A stretch of 14,344 nucleotides of DNA from an uncultured Ignavibacteriota bacterium (GCA_937983305.1 CALKAJ010000250.1:1-14344), one strand, 5' to 3'. Counted from the first letter of the stretch, positions 1 to 7,845 are shown. The notes: generated by a model from the sequence alone, not told the origin. Program-made: numbers and translations.

Positions 1-679
1 TAGTTACAGGTTTCAAGGTAAAATCATCTTTTTTAAGTATGTTGTTTAAAAAATGACTGCCTTCTTCAGCATTAGTTCCATCTTTAATAGGTGTTACAGA
101 ACACTTACATCCAAAACCTGAATGAGGGTATATCAAATCCCAAATTGGATCATCGTGCCGAAAAACCTTACCGTGAAGTAAGCTGTGATTATGTCTTTTT
201 GTAGGTCTTTGAATCTGTGTGTATTTCCAATATGGATAAATGTGTGATATAAGTTTCTGCTGACGATACTTGCCTTGAGTATAAGCCATTTGCATATTTG
301 TATCATAAATGACCTTCAATCTTGATGGAGATGCACCTGTCCAACCATTCTTTTCAAGTTCAGGAAGCAATGATTTTTGGAAGTGCTTTAAAGTCATACC
401 CTCTGATTTCGCTCTTTCAACATAATCATAAATCAATTGGAGAATATCTGCACTCATAACCTTTGCTACAGTAAATGCTTTATTGTGTGCTTCTGAATCA
501 AGTTCTTCCCAATCACTTGATATTTTAAGATTCTTACCTCTTTGTTTTAACCACTCTAATGCTCTTTCAGGTGGCAATTTGAAAGCAGTTTGAAATGGAT
601 CTTCAAAACGAAAACCACTTAATTTAGGTATTTTGCCCGTGCTTTTGAAAAACTCTACTATGTACTTCTCACTTTGCAC
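1..679 (-). CDS. Mu gpF-like minor head protein (partial, C-terminus off the left edge)
   Basis: I translated about 226 codons from a GTG at 679-677 down to the window edge, with no stop. The central part carries the layout of the phage Mu protein F-like head morphogenesis family: a helical region with DTNMQMAYTQGKYRQ (about residues 133-147), then YPYWKYTQIQRPTKRHNHSLLHGKVF with the R..H..LHGK block, then WDLIYPHSGFGCKC, the Cys-x-Cys end of the domain. The family acts in head assembly at the portal and is regularly encoded directly after the DUF935 portal, as here. A TAA codon lies immediately upstream of the GTG in frame, so this GTG is the earliest possible start. A GGAG lies about 11 bases upstream. 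It overlaps the end of the portal gene by 11 bases. The protein is cut by the window edge, so its C-terminus is unknown. The family call is confident; the start is fairly sure. Confidence 0.85.
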   Translation of the reverse strand, partial: MQSEKYIVEFFKSTGKIPKLSGFRFEDPFQTAFKLPPERALEWLKQRGKNLKISSDWEELDSEAHNKAFTVAKVMSADILQLIYDYVERAKSEGMTLKHFQKSLLPELEKNGWTGASPSRLKVIYDTNMQMAYTQGKYRQQKLISHIYPYWKYTQIQRPTKRHNHSLLHGKVFRHDDPIWDLIYPHSGFGCKCSVTPIKDGTNAEEGSHFLNNILKKDDFTLKPVT

Positions 680-2114
680 TTATTATGCCACTCCCAGTTG
701 CTAATAAAATACCCTTTGCTAAATAGTCTTCGATTATTGTAGTGTCTAATTCCGGGAACATTTCAATTATTTTGTCTTGGATTTCATTGTAACTCATACT
801 TTCATTTATCATTTCAAGTATTGGTTTTAAGACTGATTGAGTAAGTTCATCAAATTGAGAAATATCAAAAGCTGACTTCTCAAGGATTTTATCAGATTCG
901 GAGAATTGGGGGTTTGATTGTTCAAATGAAATTTCAATTTCATCATCTTTGAATCCATAGTTCCGTTTGAAATATTCTTTAGTGAACTTCACTTGCCCGG
1001 TTGAAGAAAGTGTTTGGTCACGCTGTGCCAAAGTCATATCTACGTCTTGCTCTTCATACATAACAAAGCGTGGTATTTCTGAAACCGATTCAAAATTGAA
1101 TTCTATAATCCATTCAATAAGCTTATTTAGCCAGTATTCTACAAGTTGTTTATCTGCATCAACTACATCTTTCCTTACTTGTAAGTGCGTTTGGCTCATA
1201 GCATAAGAACCAGTATCTCCCTGCTCAGTTGTTAGAGTTTGTGAAAGTATAGCTTTGGAGATTTCTGCATTACAAAAATGAAGCAAGTTCTTATATACAT
1301 CTGCAGAACTTGTTTTAGATGATTCAAGAATATCAATATTAACTTCTTCTTCAGTAACAGCGATTCCGTCTTGTTGTAGTTTCTCCAATACATTGAATAA
1401 CTCATAAGCTTCTTCTTGTCCTTTTCCAAGCCCAATTTTACCATGAAGAAATGGCATTCCATACTTCTGAGTAAATACTGACCATAGTTTCATTCCACCT
1501 TTTTTGAAAATAACAGGATAATAACACTTGGCAAGGATAGACTCACCGTATGGATTATCATAAGTAGCATTATGTTGAAGCAGTAAAAACTTATTATATG
1601 GCAGCAAAACTCCATTAGGTTTGTGTCTATCTTTAAATCTAAGCATATTGTTACTATCAAAATCAAACCACCAAGAAGGCTTGCCTTTGAGCTCTTTAGG
1701 TACTATTTTACCTTCTACTTCACCCCAATAAATCTCAATAGGTTTGAAACCAAACAAAGGAGCGTCAAGCATTTCAGAAACTATTTGCCTTAGGTTTAAA
1801 CTATTGAATATCTCTACAATAAACTCCGATTCAGTACTTTTTGTTCCTCCTCTATTTATCTCCCAATTCAAACTTAAAACTCCTGCTTTTCTCGATTGAA
1901 CGCAACTTGATACGTGTGCATCATAAAGAAAATTCTTGTATGTCTCCAGAGTTTCATTATTCTTTTGAAGAATAACATCAGGATTAGGAAGCAATTCATT
2001 TAAAGTACTAAAGAGAAATGCTTGCCTTGTGGCTATTACTCCTAGAGGATATAGTCGTTTGACAGTATCATTTTTTTCTGAAAACATATTCCTAATTCTA
2101 TTGATTAACCCCAT
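669..2114 (-). CDS. Portal protein, DUF935 family (Mu gp29-like)
   Basis: This 481-residue protein is the expected portal of a Mu-like phage: the dodecameric ring at the unique capsid vertex through which terminase pumps DNA. Supporting blocks are the N-terminal region with many polar helices, DAPLFGFKPIEIYW (about 117-130), NPYGESILAKCYYPVIFKKG (about 187-206) followed by KLWSVFTQKYGMPFL, and SQTLTTEQGDTGSYAMSQTH (about 291-310) leading into the RKDVVDADKQLVE helix; these are characteristic of DUF935. The C-terminal part (about 390-481) is acidic and helical. Its position between large terminase (10-base gap upstream) and the gpF-like gene (11-base overlap downstream) is the standard Mu-type order. 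No strong Shine-Dalgarno precedes the ATG, so translation may be coupled to terminase. Identification is from motif recognition and synteny, with little doubt. Confidence 0.9.
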   Translation of the reverse strand: MGLINRIRNMFSEKNDTVKRLYPLGVIATRQAFLFSTLNELLPNPDVILQKNNETLETYKNFLYDAHVSSCVQSRKAGVLSLNWEINRGGTKSTESEFIVEIFNSLNLRQIVSEMLDAPLFGFKPIEIYWGEVEGKIVPKELKGKPSWWFDFDSNNMLRFKDRHKPNGVLLPYNKFLLLQHNATYDNPYGESILAKCYYPVIFKKGGMKLWSVFTQKYGMPFLHGKIGLGKGQEEAYELFNVLEKLQQDGIAVTEEEVNIDILESSKTSSADVYKNLLHFCNAEISKAILSQTLTTEQGDTGSYAMSQTHLQVRKDVVDADKQLVEYWLNKLIEWIIEFNFESVSEIPRFVMYEEQDVDMTLAQRDQTLSSTGQVKFTKEYFKRNYGFKDDEIEISFEQSNPQFSESDKILEKSAFDISQFDELTQSVLKPILEMINESMSYNEIQDKIIEMFPELDTTIIEDYLAKGILLATGSGIISAK

Positions 2115-2124
2115 TTTTAATTTC

Positions 2125-3555
2125 TCAATAATTAGTGAAATAATTATCTTGCTTTCTGCTTAATTTGCTCAGATATGAAAGTGATTTATCTCCTGAACTT
2201 CTTCTTCTTAAATAGTCCAATGCTTGTGTGATACTATCAACTATATCATCGTGATTACCGTAAGGGAATTCAGAACATTCATTAACGATGTCAGCTAAAA
2301 ACTGTGCGTTTTTAGGAAGGAAAACCTTTCCAGATTCGATTAGCGGTGTTACCAGGTGTGCCCTTATAACCTTGTCCCTGATCGCCTGAATAGGTTTAAT
2401 TGGAATCTTTGTATCACGTTGAAGAACTTGTATTAGACTTTGACCACTTGCAGCATCTTCAATCAAAACCACATTTGGGTTGTGCTTATGATATTGCATA
2501 ACAACTTGCCTTTGCAAGTCAGGGAATAATACCTTAGCTCTCCAATAGTCAACTAAATAATATCCTTTATCTGAAAGTAGCCAAGTAGTACATACAGAAA
2601 AATCATTCTGCTCCTTTTCTTTGAAAGCTGTGTCCCAAGATTGAATCAGTAAAGAACCGCTTGGTAAGTCAGAATATTCTTTCCACCATTCAGTTTTAAA
2701 GATTTGATACTCCGTAGCAATTGGTTGTTGTTGATATAAAGCAGAAAACCAGTAAGAACCAATCTGACTTTTGATTTTGTTTAGTTTATCAACAGGGTAT
2801 CTATATTCCCATAATGGCACTCCTTCATCTCTACCCAAAGAATCATTTTCTTTTGCAATAGCAGGAAAACTCAAAACTTCCCATTTATCATCAGAATCAG
2901 GGTCGTTTATTAATCTACCTGCCAAATCATCGAAATGCCATCTGGTCATAATTACGATTATTGCTCCATCAGGTTCAAGTCTTGTATATGCAGTAGCTCT
3001 GAACCAATCATAAGTTTTATCTCTATAAGTCTTACTATTAGCTTGTTCGTCATTTTTAACAGGATCGTCAATAATTAAAACATTAGCACCTTTACCAGTA
3101 ATAGCACCACCAACACCCGTAGCATTCAGTCCACCTTCTTGACCTAAAACATCCCAACGGTATGCAGAATTTGAAAGTCTATTTAATTTGATTCCGAATA
3201 AATCTTCTCCGTGTTCTTCAAGTAATTCTTTGGTCTTTCTCCCCCAAGATGCAGCAAAACCCGCTTCATAAGAAACCAAAATTATTCTTCTATCGGGATA
3301 TGTTCCTAAATACCAAGCAGGGAAATACCTTGAAATAAGTTCAGATTTACCATGTCTTGGAGGCATATTAACTATCAGTCGTTTTATCCGACCACCAGCA
3401 ACATCAAGAAGTTTCTTGTTCAGGATGTTGATGTGTGGAGCTATCTGGTAACGTCCCTTCGTTATGTGCATCGCCATTGTCGCCGGGCTTGCCGTTTTGA
3501 GTATTTCCCACGGCATCGAGGAATTCAAGAAGAGCGTTTGTTGCTTTTTCGTCAT
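2125..3555 (-). CDS. terL: Terminase large subunit (packaging ATPase/nuclease)
   Basis: This 476-residue protein is the packaging motor. The Walker A is PPRHGKSE (residues 65-72) and the Walker B is VLIIDDP (159-165), followed by the TRWH coupling segment (204-207). The C-terminal RNase H-like nuclease shows its acidic residues in IQSWDTAF (Asp308), VVLIEDAASG (366-367) and GNHDDIVD (about 434-440). The length is normal for a phage TerL. The chosen ATG at 3555-3553 has a GGAG about 12 bases upstream and places the first 50 codons inside the 3' end of the small-terminase gene, a 152-base overlap. Alternative in-frame ATGs (Met14 near 3516, Met27 near 3477) lack an evident SD. The conserved family region seems to begin around residue 25-40, so even late starts would leave a substantial overlap. 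The portal gene follows after 10 bases. Confidence 0.96.
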   Translation of the reverse strand: MTKKQQTLFLNSSMPWEILKTASPATMAMHITKGRYQIAPHINILNKKLLDVAGGRIKRLIVNMPPRHGKSELISRYFPAWYLGTYPDRRIILVSYEAGFAASWGRKTKELLEEHGEDLFGIKLNRLSNSAYRWDVLGQEGGLNATGVGGAITGKGANVLIIDDPVKNDEQANSKTYRDKTYDWFRATAYTRLEPDGAIIVIMTRWHFDDLAGRLINDPDSDDKWEVLSFPAIAKENDSLGRDEGVPLWEYRYPVDKLNKIKSQIGSYWFSALYQQQPIATEYQIFKTEWWKEYSDLPSGSLLIQSWDTAFKEKEQNDFSVCTTWLLSDKGYYLVDYWRAKVLFPDLQRQVVMQYHKHNPNVVLIEDAASGQSLIQVLQRDTKIPIKPIQAIRDKVIRAHLVTPLIESGKVFLPKNAQFLADIVNECSEFPYGNHDDIVDSITQALDYLRRRSSGDKSLSYLSKLSRKQDNYFTNY

Positions 3556-4105
3556 TTGCTACTAATTCTCCAAACTTATCTTTTTTGTTGTCAAATACAA
3601 TGGTGTTTTCATTACGACCGATTTCAGTTGGAACACCGCGAGCAATCCTTTCAATATTGACCAAATTACCAAAGGATTTACTTACTTGAATAATCAGTTC
3701 AATTAATTCAACAGTTGAAAGTTTATTCAAATCTTCAATTGCGGGTGTTTTATTATCTTTATCTTTTTTAAGTCTTTCTGAAAAGGCAGTAACAGGCAAG
3801 AAGACAATTCTTTGAAAAGTCTCTGCCTGCCCTGCTTGCCTTTCATTCATCTTTTGAATGCTTTCTTGCTGACGCATTCGGTTCTTTCTGTCTTCATCAT
3901 CATCAAAAGCACTAACCCTTGCTTGCCAATTATACTTTCTTGACCAGACAGCAAACTGTGTTTTACTTTTCTTTCCAAGTTTATCTAATAGTGCACTAAA
4001 ACTTCGGTTTTGCCTAAGATCACGATAGGTACAGAAAGCCTTGAACGCTTTATCAGTTTCTCCGGGCATTCTTTCCCAAGGTATATGTTCCCAACTACCA
4101 GACAT
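3404..4105 (-). CDS. Terminase small subunit-like protein
   Basis: This 233-residue protein is most likely the DNA-recognition subunit of terminase. The N-terminus (about 7-67) has WERMPGETDKAFKAFCTYRD, a helix-turn-helix-like block with RSFSALLDKLGKKSKTQFAVW, then WSRKYNWQARVSAFD. That WS(x)nW..R pattern is typical of phage small-terminase-like proteins encoded just before TerL. A charged helical stretch (70-95) and a second helical region (125-155, LSTVELIELIIQVSKSFGNL) may mediate oligomerisation. The last ~50 residues, starting near LVANDEKATN, overlap the TerL start in another frame. The final ~35 (GNTQNGKPGDNGDAHNEG onward) are polar, Gly/Asn/Pro-rich and look disordered, consistent with a tail whose composition is set by the other gene. 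It begins in a TAATG overlap with the ParB-like gene, which suggests translational coupling. It could alternatively be named only 'terminase-associated HTH protein'. Confidence 0.8.
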   Translation of the reverse strand: MSGSWEHIPWERMPGETDKAFKAFCTYRDLRQNRSFSALLDKLGKKSKTQFAVWSRKYNWQARVSAFDDDEDRKNRMRQQESIQKMNERQAGQAETFQRIVFLPVTAFSERLKKDKDNKTPAIEDLNKLSTVELIELIIQVSKSFGNLVNIERIARGVPTEIGRNENTIVFDNKKDKFGELVANDEKATNALLEFLDAVGNTQNGKPGDNGDAHNEGTLPDSSTHQHPEQETS

Positions 4106-4974
4106 TATTCGTTGTTAAATTCCTTTTTGCATAATTCAAGTAGCTTCAAAGCTGGCTCTTTACCAAGTACTTTTTCGATTATTTCTGCTTCTTCATTGGC
4201 AAATATCAAACTTACACGATACAGTTTTGTTTGCTGCCTTGCCATTTCTCTTTCTTCTTCATTCTTAGCAACCTGAATTAAAGCCTGTCTTTCTTTAATA
4301 GTTTCAACAGCTTTTGAAGATGCGGCAGTTATCATCTCTCCACCGTGAGTAGTGCCATCAACTTGCCTTGAACTTGTATCAGTAATTTGGTTGTCTTCAT
4401 CGGAGAGTTCGGACGGTTCCCAAGATTGAGAATAATCATCGTTTGCAAGTGCTTCTGGAACTGGTATGTCATCGAGCAATCTATTGATTTCATCATCGGA
4501 GAGCATAAGAGAATCTTGTGCCCAATCCAAAGCTCCAAGTTCTTGCAAATCTCTTAATACTTGAACTGACAATTCCAAATCCTCGCTTCCTCTTGCACGA
4601 TTATGTCTTAACGTTGCAATTCTCATCTGTTCGGGAGTCATCTCAACGAAGACTACTGGAATTTCAGTATATCCAAGTACTGTTGCGGCTCTCCATCTGT
4701 GTTCTCCGTCAACAATCATTTTGGTTGACTGCTGAACAATAATCGGTTGTGTAAAACCATCTTCTTCCATTGATTTAAGAAGAAGCTCAAAATCGTGTTC
4801 ACTTTGACGATTTGGATTATAATTGTTCGGTTTGATAGAATCCACCGAAACATATTCAATAGCAAGTTCTTTTAAGGAAACATTCTTCTTTTCAATTTCC
4901 TTCTTGCCTTTCTTAATGATCTTTTCTGTTACTGCCTTTTGTGTGGCTTCTGGTGTTGTGTTATAGCCTTCCAT
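4105..4974 (-). CDS. ParB/sulfiredoxin-fold nuclease-domain protein
   Basis: This 289-residue protein has an N-terminal ParB/Srx domain: EYVSVDSIKPNNYNPNRQSE (about 40-59), ESMEEDGF-type helix then TQPIIVQ (75-81), and the signature DGEHRWRAA (89-97), followed by IPVVFVEMTPEQMRIATLRHN. The ParB/Srx fold binds nucleotide, and relatives include CTPase switches, nucleases and regulators. The C-terminal half is a linker rich in acidic and polar residues (170-215) followed by a charged helix (222-255) and has no clear domain. No ParA partner or parS-like sequence was seen, so plasmid-type partitioning is unlikely. It lies directly upstream of the small terminase with a one-base TAATG overlap and 10 bases downstream of the DNA methyltransferase. 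That suggests a role in DNA modification, packaging or host-gene regulation. An AGGA lies about 9-10 bases before the ATG. Confidence 0.85.
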   Translation of the reverse strand: MEGYNTTPEATQKAVTEKIIKKGKKEIEKKNVSLKELAIEYVSVDSIKPNNYNPNRQSEHDFELLLKSMEEDGFTQPIIVQQSTKMIVDGEHRWRAATVLGYTEIPVVFVEMTPEQMRIATLRHNRARGSEDLELSVQVLRDLQELGALDWAQDSLMLSDDEINRLLDDIPVPEALANDDYSQSWEPSELSDEDNQITDTSSRQVDGTTHGGEMITAASSKAVETIKERQALIQVAKNEEEREMARQQTKLYRVSLIFANEEAEIIEKVLGKEPALKLLELCKKEFNNE

Positions 4975-4984
4975 TTTAAAATTC

Positions 4985-5659
4985 CTATAGTTTGTGAATA
5001 ATTAAACCTTGTTGGTGATAATAATCAATTAAGCAGGCAAGTCTTCTCTTGTTAAGTTCAGTTCCATAGAAAGTCTTGCCAAGACTGTGAGCTGTTCTTC
5101 CTGTCAAACCTCTTCCCGTACACAAGTCTAATACTGAATTGATGTTCTTTTCATATTGCATAGCAAAACGTGGTGTGAAATCATCATCAATACCTGTAAA
5201 GTCAAAATCAATTTTCGAGGTAGAATCAAATGAATACCTTATCAAAAAACAATGATTTTTGTGATAATATTTGATTTTCCAAGTATTAGTAACAATACCA
5301 TTTAACTGAGTTATCAAATCTTTGACATAGTCAAGATTCTGACTACCCATTTCAACATAATTGATTTTTGGAGAATAGGTTTTGACTAATAGCATTAGTT
5401 TCTCAATAAAAGAGTTAAATTCCTTTTTATCTTGAAAACCTGCTTTAGTATAGAAAGAATTAATATTACCTGTGTTCCAGGGTGGATCAATGTACGACAT
5501 ATCAAAAGCATTCTGACCAAAGAACTCTAAAGAGTTCAATTCAGTCAAATCCTTGACCGCCAGAGTGTTTTTTCCAACACGCCATACTTGACCATCTTCA
5601 ATGGGAAATTTTTCCCAGGAGTCGCCGTAAAGCCACTTCCCATCTTCAAAAGTTTTCAT
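4985..5659 (-). CDS. DNA N6-adenine-type methyltransferase (phage)
   Basis: This 224-residue SAM-dependent DNA methyltransferase carries the catalytic motif DPPW (58-61, in MSYIDPPWNTG) before the SAM-binding motif DLCTGRGLTGR (178-188). This order is like that of beta-class amino-methyltransferases; DPPW is typical of N6-adenine or N4-cytosine enzymes. A GTELNKRRLACL segment (199-210) matches the region after motif I that contacts the SAM ribose through an acidic residue. The segment GIDDDFTPRFA (about 156-166) is also commonly seen in small phage methyltransferases. The length is short, so the target-recognition part is minimal. No restriction endonuclease is adjacent, so it is an orphan methyltransferase that could protect phage DNA from host restriction. 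It starts 8 bases after the stop of the small upstream gene, with no clear SD. The exact base methylated and its recognition site cannot be read from the sequence. Confidence 0.85.
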   Translation of the reverse strand: MKTFEDGKWLYGDSWEKFPIEDGQVWRVGKNTLAVKDLTELNSLEFFGQNAFDMSYIDPPWNTGNINSFYTKAGFQDKKEFNSFIEKLMLLVKTYSPKINYVEMGSQNLDYVKDLITQLNGIVTNTWKIKYYHKNHCFLIRYSFDSTSKIDFDFTGIDDDFTPRFAMQYEKNINSVLDLCTGRGLTGRTAHSLGKTFYGTELNKRRLACLIDYYHQQGLIIHKL

Positions 5660-5667
5660 AAATCAAG

Positions 5668-5955
5668 TCATTCATATTTCTTAAAATCATTTGTTCGGTT
5701 AATCAAAATTGTTTGATGTACCGGAGCGCCCATTGTCCAGTATTTGTAACCGTCATGATAGAAATATATGAATGCTTTCTTATAGAAAAACTCTTTAACT
5801 CCATTGTTTCTGATAAACATTACTGCATCATTGAACTCATCAATGCTTTGAGAGTTCTTTTTTAAGCAATACTCGTGTGGAGCTTTTTCAGAATAGCTTT
5901 TGGCAAAAATCCAATTCTGGCTTTGAATAAATTCTATGAAACTGTTTAAATCCAT
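5668..5955 (-). CDS. Small conserved-looking protein with WTMGAP...INR C-terminus, unknown function
   Basis: From the ATG at 5955-5953 this encodes 95 residues beginning MDLNSFIEFIQSQNW. An upstream extension is possible (ATG at 5976 or TTG at 6030, giving up to 120 residues and overlapping the preceding gene), but the extension is hydrophobic and poorly structured-looking, and no start has a clear SD. Visible blocks are NWIFAKSYSEKAPHEY, a central helix with FNDAVMFIRNNGVKEFF, FIYFYHDGYKYWTMGAPV and TILINR. From memory, small proteins ending in a DG(W/Y)KYWTMG-type block with a following 'INR' occur beside DNA methyltransferases in phages and bacteria; I know of no assigned function. It sits between the PAPS-reductase-like gene and the DNA methyltransferase, so it may be an accessory to that cassette. 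There is no signal peptide or membrane segment. Confidence 0.75.
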   Translation of the reverse strand: MDLNSFIEFIQSQNWIFAKSYSEKAPHEYCLKKNSQSIDEFNDAVMFIRNNGVKEFFYKKAFIYFYHDGYKYWTMGAPVHQTILINRTNDFKKYE

Positions 5956-6005
5956 ATATTTCAAGACGTTACACATTATCAAACATTGTAATATAAAAAT
6001 ATTTT

Positions 6006-7163
6006 TTACCAAGTGGGCTTTCCTCCCCAAGTTCCTGCTCCTTCTCGGAAAAATTCAGGTTCTACATAAGGAAGCACATCAACTTTAACTTTCATTGAGA
6101 AAGGTTCTCCCATATACATAATTTTGGATAGGTTTCTCCAAGATGAAAGCATCTGGCATTTTGGACATTTAGTTACTTCAGGAAATTCTTCTGTTGAATG
6201 CCGTGAATGATTACGAACTACATAATTGACAACTTTTTGAGAACGCTGTGCAATCCAATCAGGTGCTTCACTTATACAAGTTCTGTAAAAACATTCTTTC
6301 CAAGTTTCTCCAAGCTTTCTTATTGGCTCGACTGACCTACGACCAAACATAGCCGCAGTTCTCACTCCAGGCAACCTCTCACAAACCTTGTCAAACCATT
6401 GAGGCCAAGCTTTTGAAGCAACCATTAATCCGTCAATTGCAGCTGGTGATAAAGTAGGAGGAGCAATGCGAAGTTTGTGCCTACTGATTCCTAACCTATG
6501 CATTGTGTCATAAGCTTTGTTATAATCCCAATTATTGTCTTTGACAGCTTTCCATACATCTCCGTCTGACCAGTCATAAATAGGTCTTGCATAGTAAGTT
6601 CCGTAACTATTTTTTCCTTTTGTTAGATAACCCTTACTTGACATTAAACCCATTTTACGAAGCATTGATTCATCAGTTCGTAAACCCAAGACAGCATAAA
6701 GATTTTTACCCTTTGCAGGTGGAAACTTTTCTTCGCTAATAAGACCTTGTATATTCTGCTCGTGAATTTTTTGAGCAAAGTCTGGTGGAGTACGTACCCA
6801 CTTATCTTCTGTAAGTGCAGAGTCAAAAACCCAGAAATAAGGATTTTGACGATTAAAGATATTGACAACTGGTTGATTAGCATAAATCCAATAAAATTTA
6901 ACTTCTGGACGCATAGCAACTCTTTCTGCATACTCAAAAGTACCGGGATACATAATTTCTTCGTCCCGCATAATAACTTCAACAGGAAGTCTTCCTGTCA
7001 TAGTAGCTGCTATGATGCAAAGCTCAAGACAGATACCTGAATCCTTTCCTGCTGAAAATGAAACGATTACTCTATGTCCATCCTCATACAGTTTTATCAT
7101 TCTGTCAAGTGCAGCGTCAAATACGTTTTCAATGTTATAATGTCTGGGCATTTTTCTGTCCAT
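6006..7163 (-). CDS. PAPS reductase-family ATP pyrophosphatase (phage CysH/DndC-like)
   Basis: This 385-residue protein belongs to the adenine-nucleotide alpha-hydrolase superfamily that includes PAPS reductase and DndC. The PP-loop is SFSAGKDS (35-42), with Ala in place of the usual second Gly. Further blocks are VEVIMRDEEIMYPGTFEY (61-78), LGLRTDES (159-166) and RPIYDWSDGDVW (193-204), all typical of the family. The C-terminal half has four cysteines (291, 296, 333, 336; the last two as CPKC) that could bind zinc or an iron-sulfur cluster. The ECG(I/L)H redox motif of assimilatory CysH is absent, so sulfate assimilation is unlikely. Members in Mu-like phages are common and mostly uncharacterised. 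It overlaps the upstream methyltransferase by 29 bases. Met5 (7151), preceded by GGACAG, is an alternative start. The family call is firm; the substrate is unknown. Confidence 0.87.
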   Translation of the reverse strand: MDRKMPRHYNIENVFDAALDRMIKLYEDGHRVIVSFSAGKDSGICLELCIIAATMTGRLPVEVIMRDEEIMYPGTFEYAERVAMRPEVKFYWIYANQPVVNIFNRQNPYFWVFDSALTEDKWVRTPPDFAQKIHEQNIQGLISEEKFPPAKGKNLYAVLGLRTDESMLRKMGLMSSKGYLTKGKNSYGTYYARPIYDWSDGDVWKAVKDNNWDYNKAYDTMHRLGISRHKLRIAPPTLSPAAIDGLMVASKAWPQWFDKVCERLPGVRTAAMFGRRSVEPIRKLGETWKECFYRTCISEAPDWIAQRSQKVVNYVVRNHSRHSTEEFPEVTKCPKCQMLSSWRNLSKIMYMGEPFSMKVKVDVLPYVEPEFFREGAGTWGGKPTW

Positions 7164-7845
7164 TAATAGTTAAGAAATAAAAGTTATCAGGAAAAAAGTA
7201 AGAAAACAATCTGTGCTCAAGATTGAAGATGAACTTAATAATTCTTAGACTTAGAAATTTTGATAAAGAATCACTAAACCAAGTAATGCCAAAGATTTTC
7301 TTTTTGTTAAATCGTGAAAATAAGGATTCAATTTCTTTATGGTTAAAGAATGTTGCTGGTGAAGTAATATTGAATTTGTTTAAGATATAACTTTCTCTTG
7401 AAGAATAATTTCGTCCATAAATCATTACAAAAAACTTACCGTTTGGCTTTAGTACTCTTTCAATTTCTTGAACTGTCTTTGAGTGGTTAAGTGAATAAGA
7501 AAAGCTACCGAAAAGCGAGATAACCGAATCAAAACTATTATCTTCAAAAGGCATATTTGACATATTACCTTTGAAGAAAAAATGTTTAGGAAACTTACTC
7601 TTACTAATTTCAAGCATACTTTCGGAGATGTCTAATCCGAAATAGTTTTCAGGTGATAAATCAATATTCTCCAATACTATGCCTGTACCGCTACCTACAT
7701 CAAGAACCTTACCTTCAAGAAAACCGTTATCAAGTAAGTATTTGAAAACAAAGTCGTTTTCGATTGCGTGAATAGGTTCGTTATAGCATTCATCATAAAC
7801 CTTGCTCAATCTGTTGTAAATGAGTTTTGGCGTTTCTTTGCTCAT
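7135..7845 (-). CDS. Class I SAM-dependent methyltransferase (Methyltransf_11 type)
   Basis: This 236-residue protein has the Rossmann-fold SAM site VLDVGSGTG (47-55), acidic ribose-binding FGLDISESMLE (69-79), motif III-like NMPFEDNSFDSVIS (97-110) and the ERVLKPNGKFFVMIYG strand (129-144). These are hallmarks of the UbiE/Methyltransf_11 group, whose members mostly act on small molecules. It lacks a DNA-methyltransferase NPPY/DPPW motif, so it is not an ordinary adenine methylase. The C-terminal 90 residues are aromatic- and lysine-rich, with a KFLSLRIIKFIFNLEHRLFSYFF stretch that could be a membrane-hugging helix. It is the first gene of the leftward operon and overlaps the PAPS-reductase-like gene by 29 bases, suggesting a shared function. 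A weak AGGA lies about 11 bases before the ATG. It could be a DNA-base tailoring enzyme or a cargo gene; the sequence does not decide. Confidence 0.85.
   Translation of the reverse strand: MSKETPKLIYNRLSKVYDECYNEPIHAIENDFVFKYLLDNGFLEGKVLDVGSGTGIVLENIDLSPENYFGLDISESMLEISKSKFPKHFFFKGNMSNMPFEDNSFDSVISLFGSFSYSLNHSKTVQEIERVLKPNGKFFVMIYGRNYSSRESYILNKFNITSPATFFNHKEIESLFSRFNKKKIFGITWFSDSLSKFLSLRIIKFIFNLEHRLFSYFFPDNFYFLTINGQKNAQTL

Noticed and set aside
3352..3660. 102-codon plus-strand frame antisense to the terminase overlap
   Set aside because: It is the shadow of two real minus-strand genes; the peptide is Arg-, Cys- and His-rich without a recognisable pattern.
4105..4974. Plasmid partitioning role for the ParB-like protein
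   Set aside because: No ParA gene or parS-like repeat is seen; such proteins commonly stand beside terminase in phages, so partitioning is not supported.
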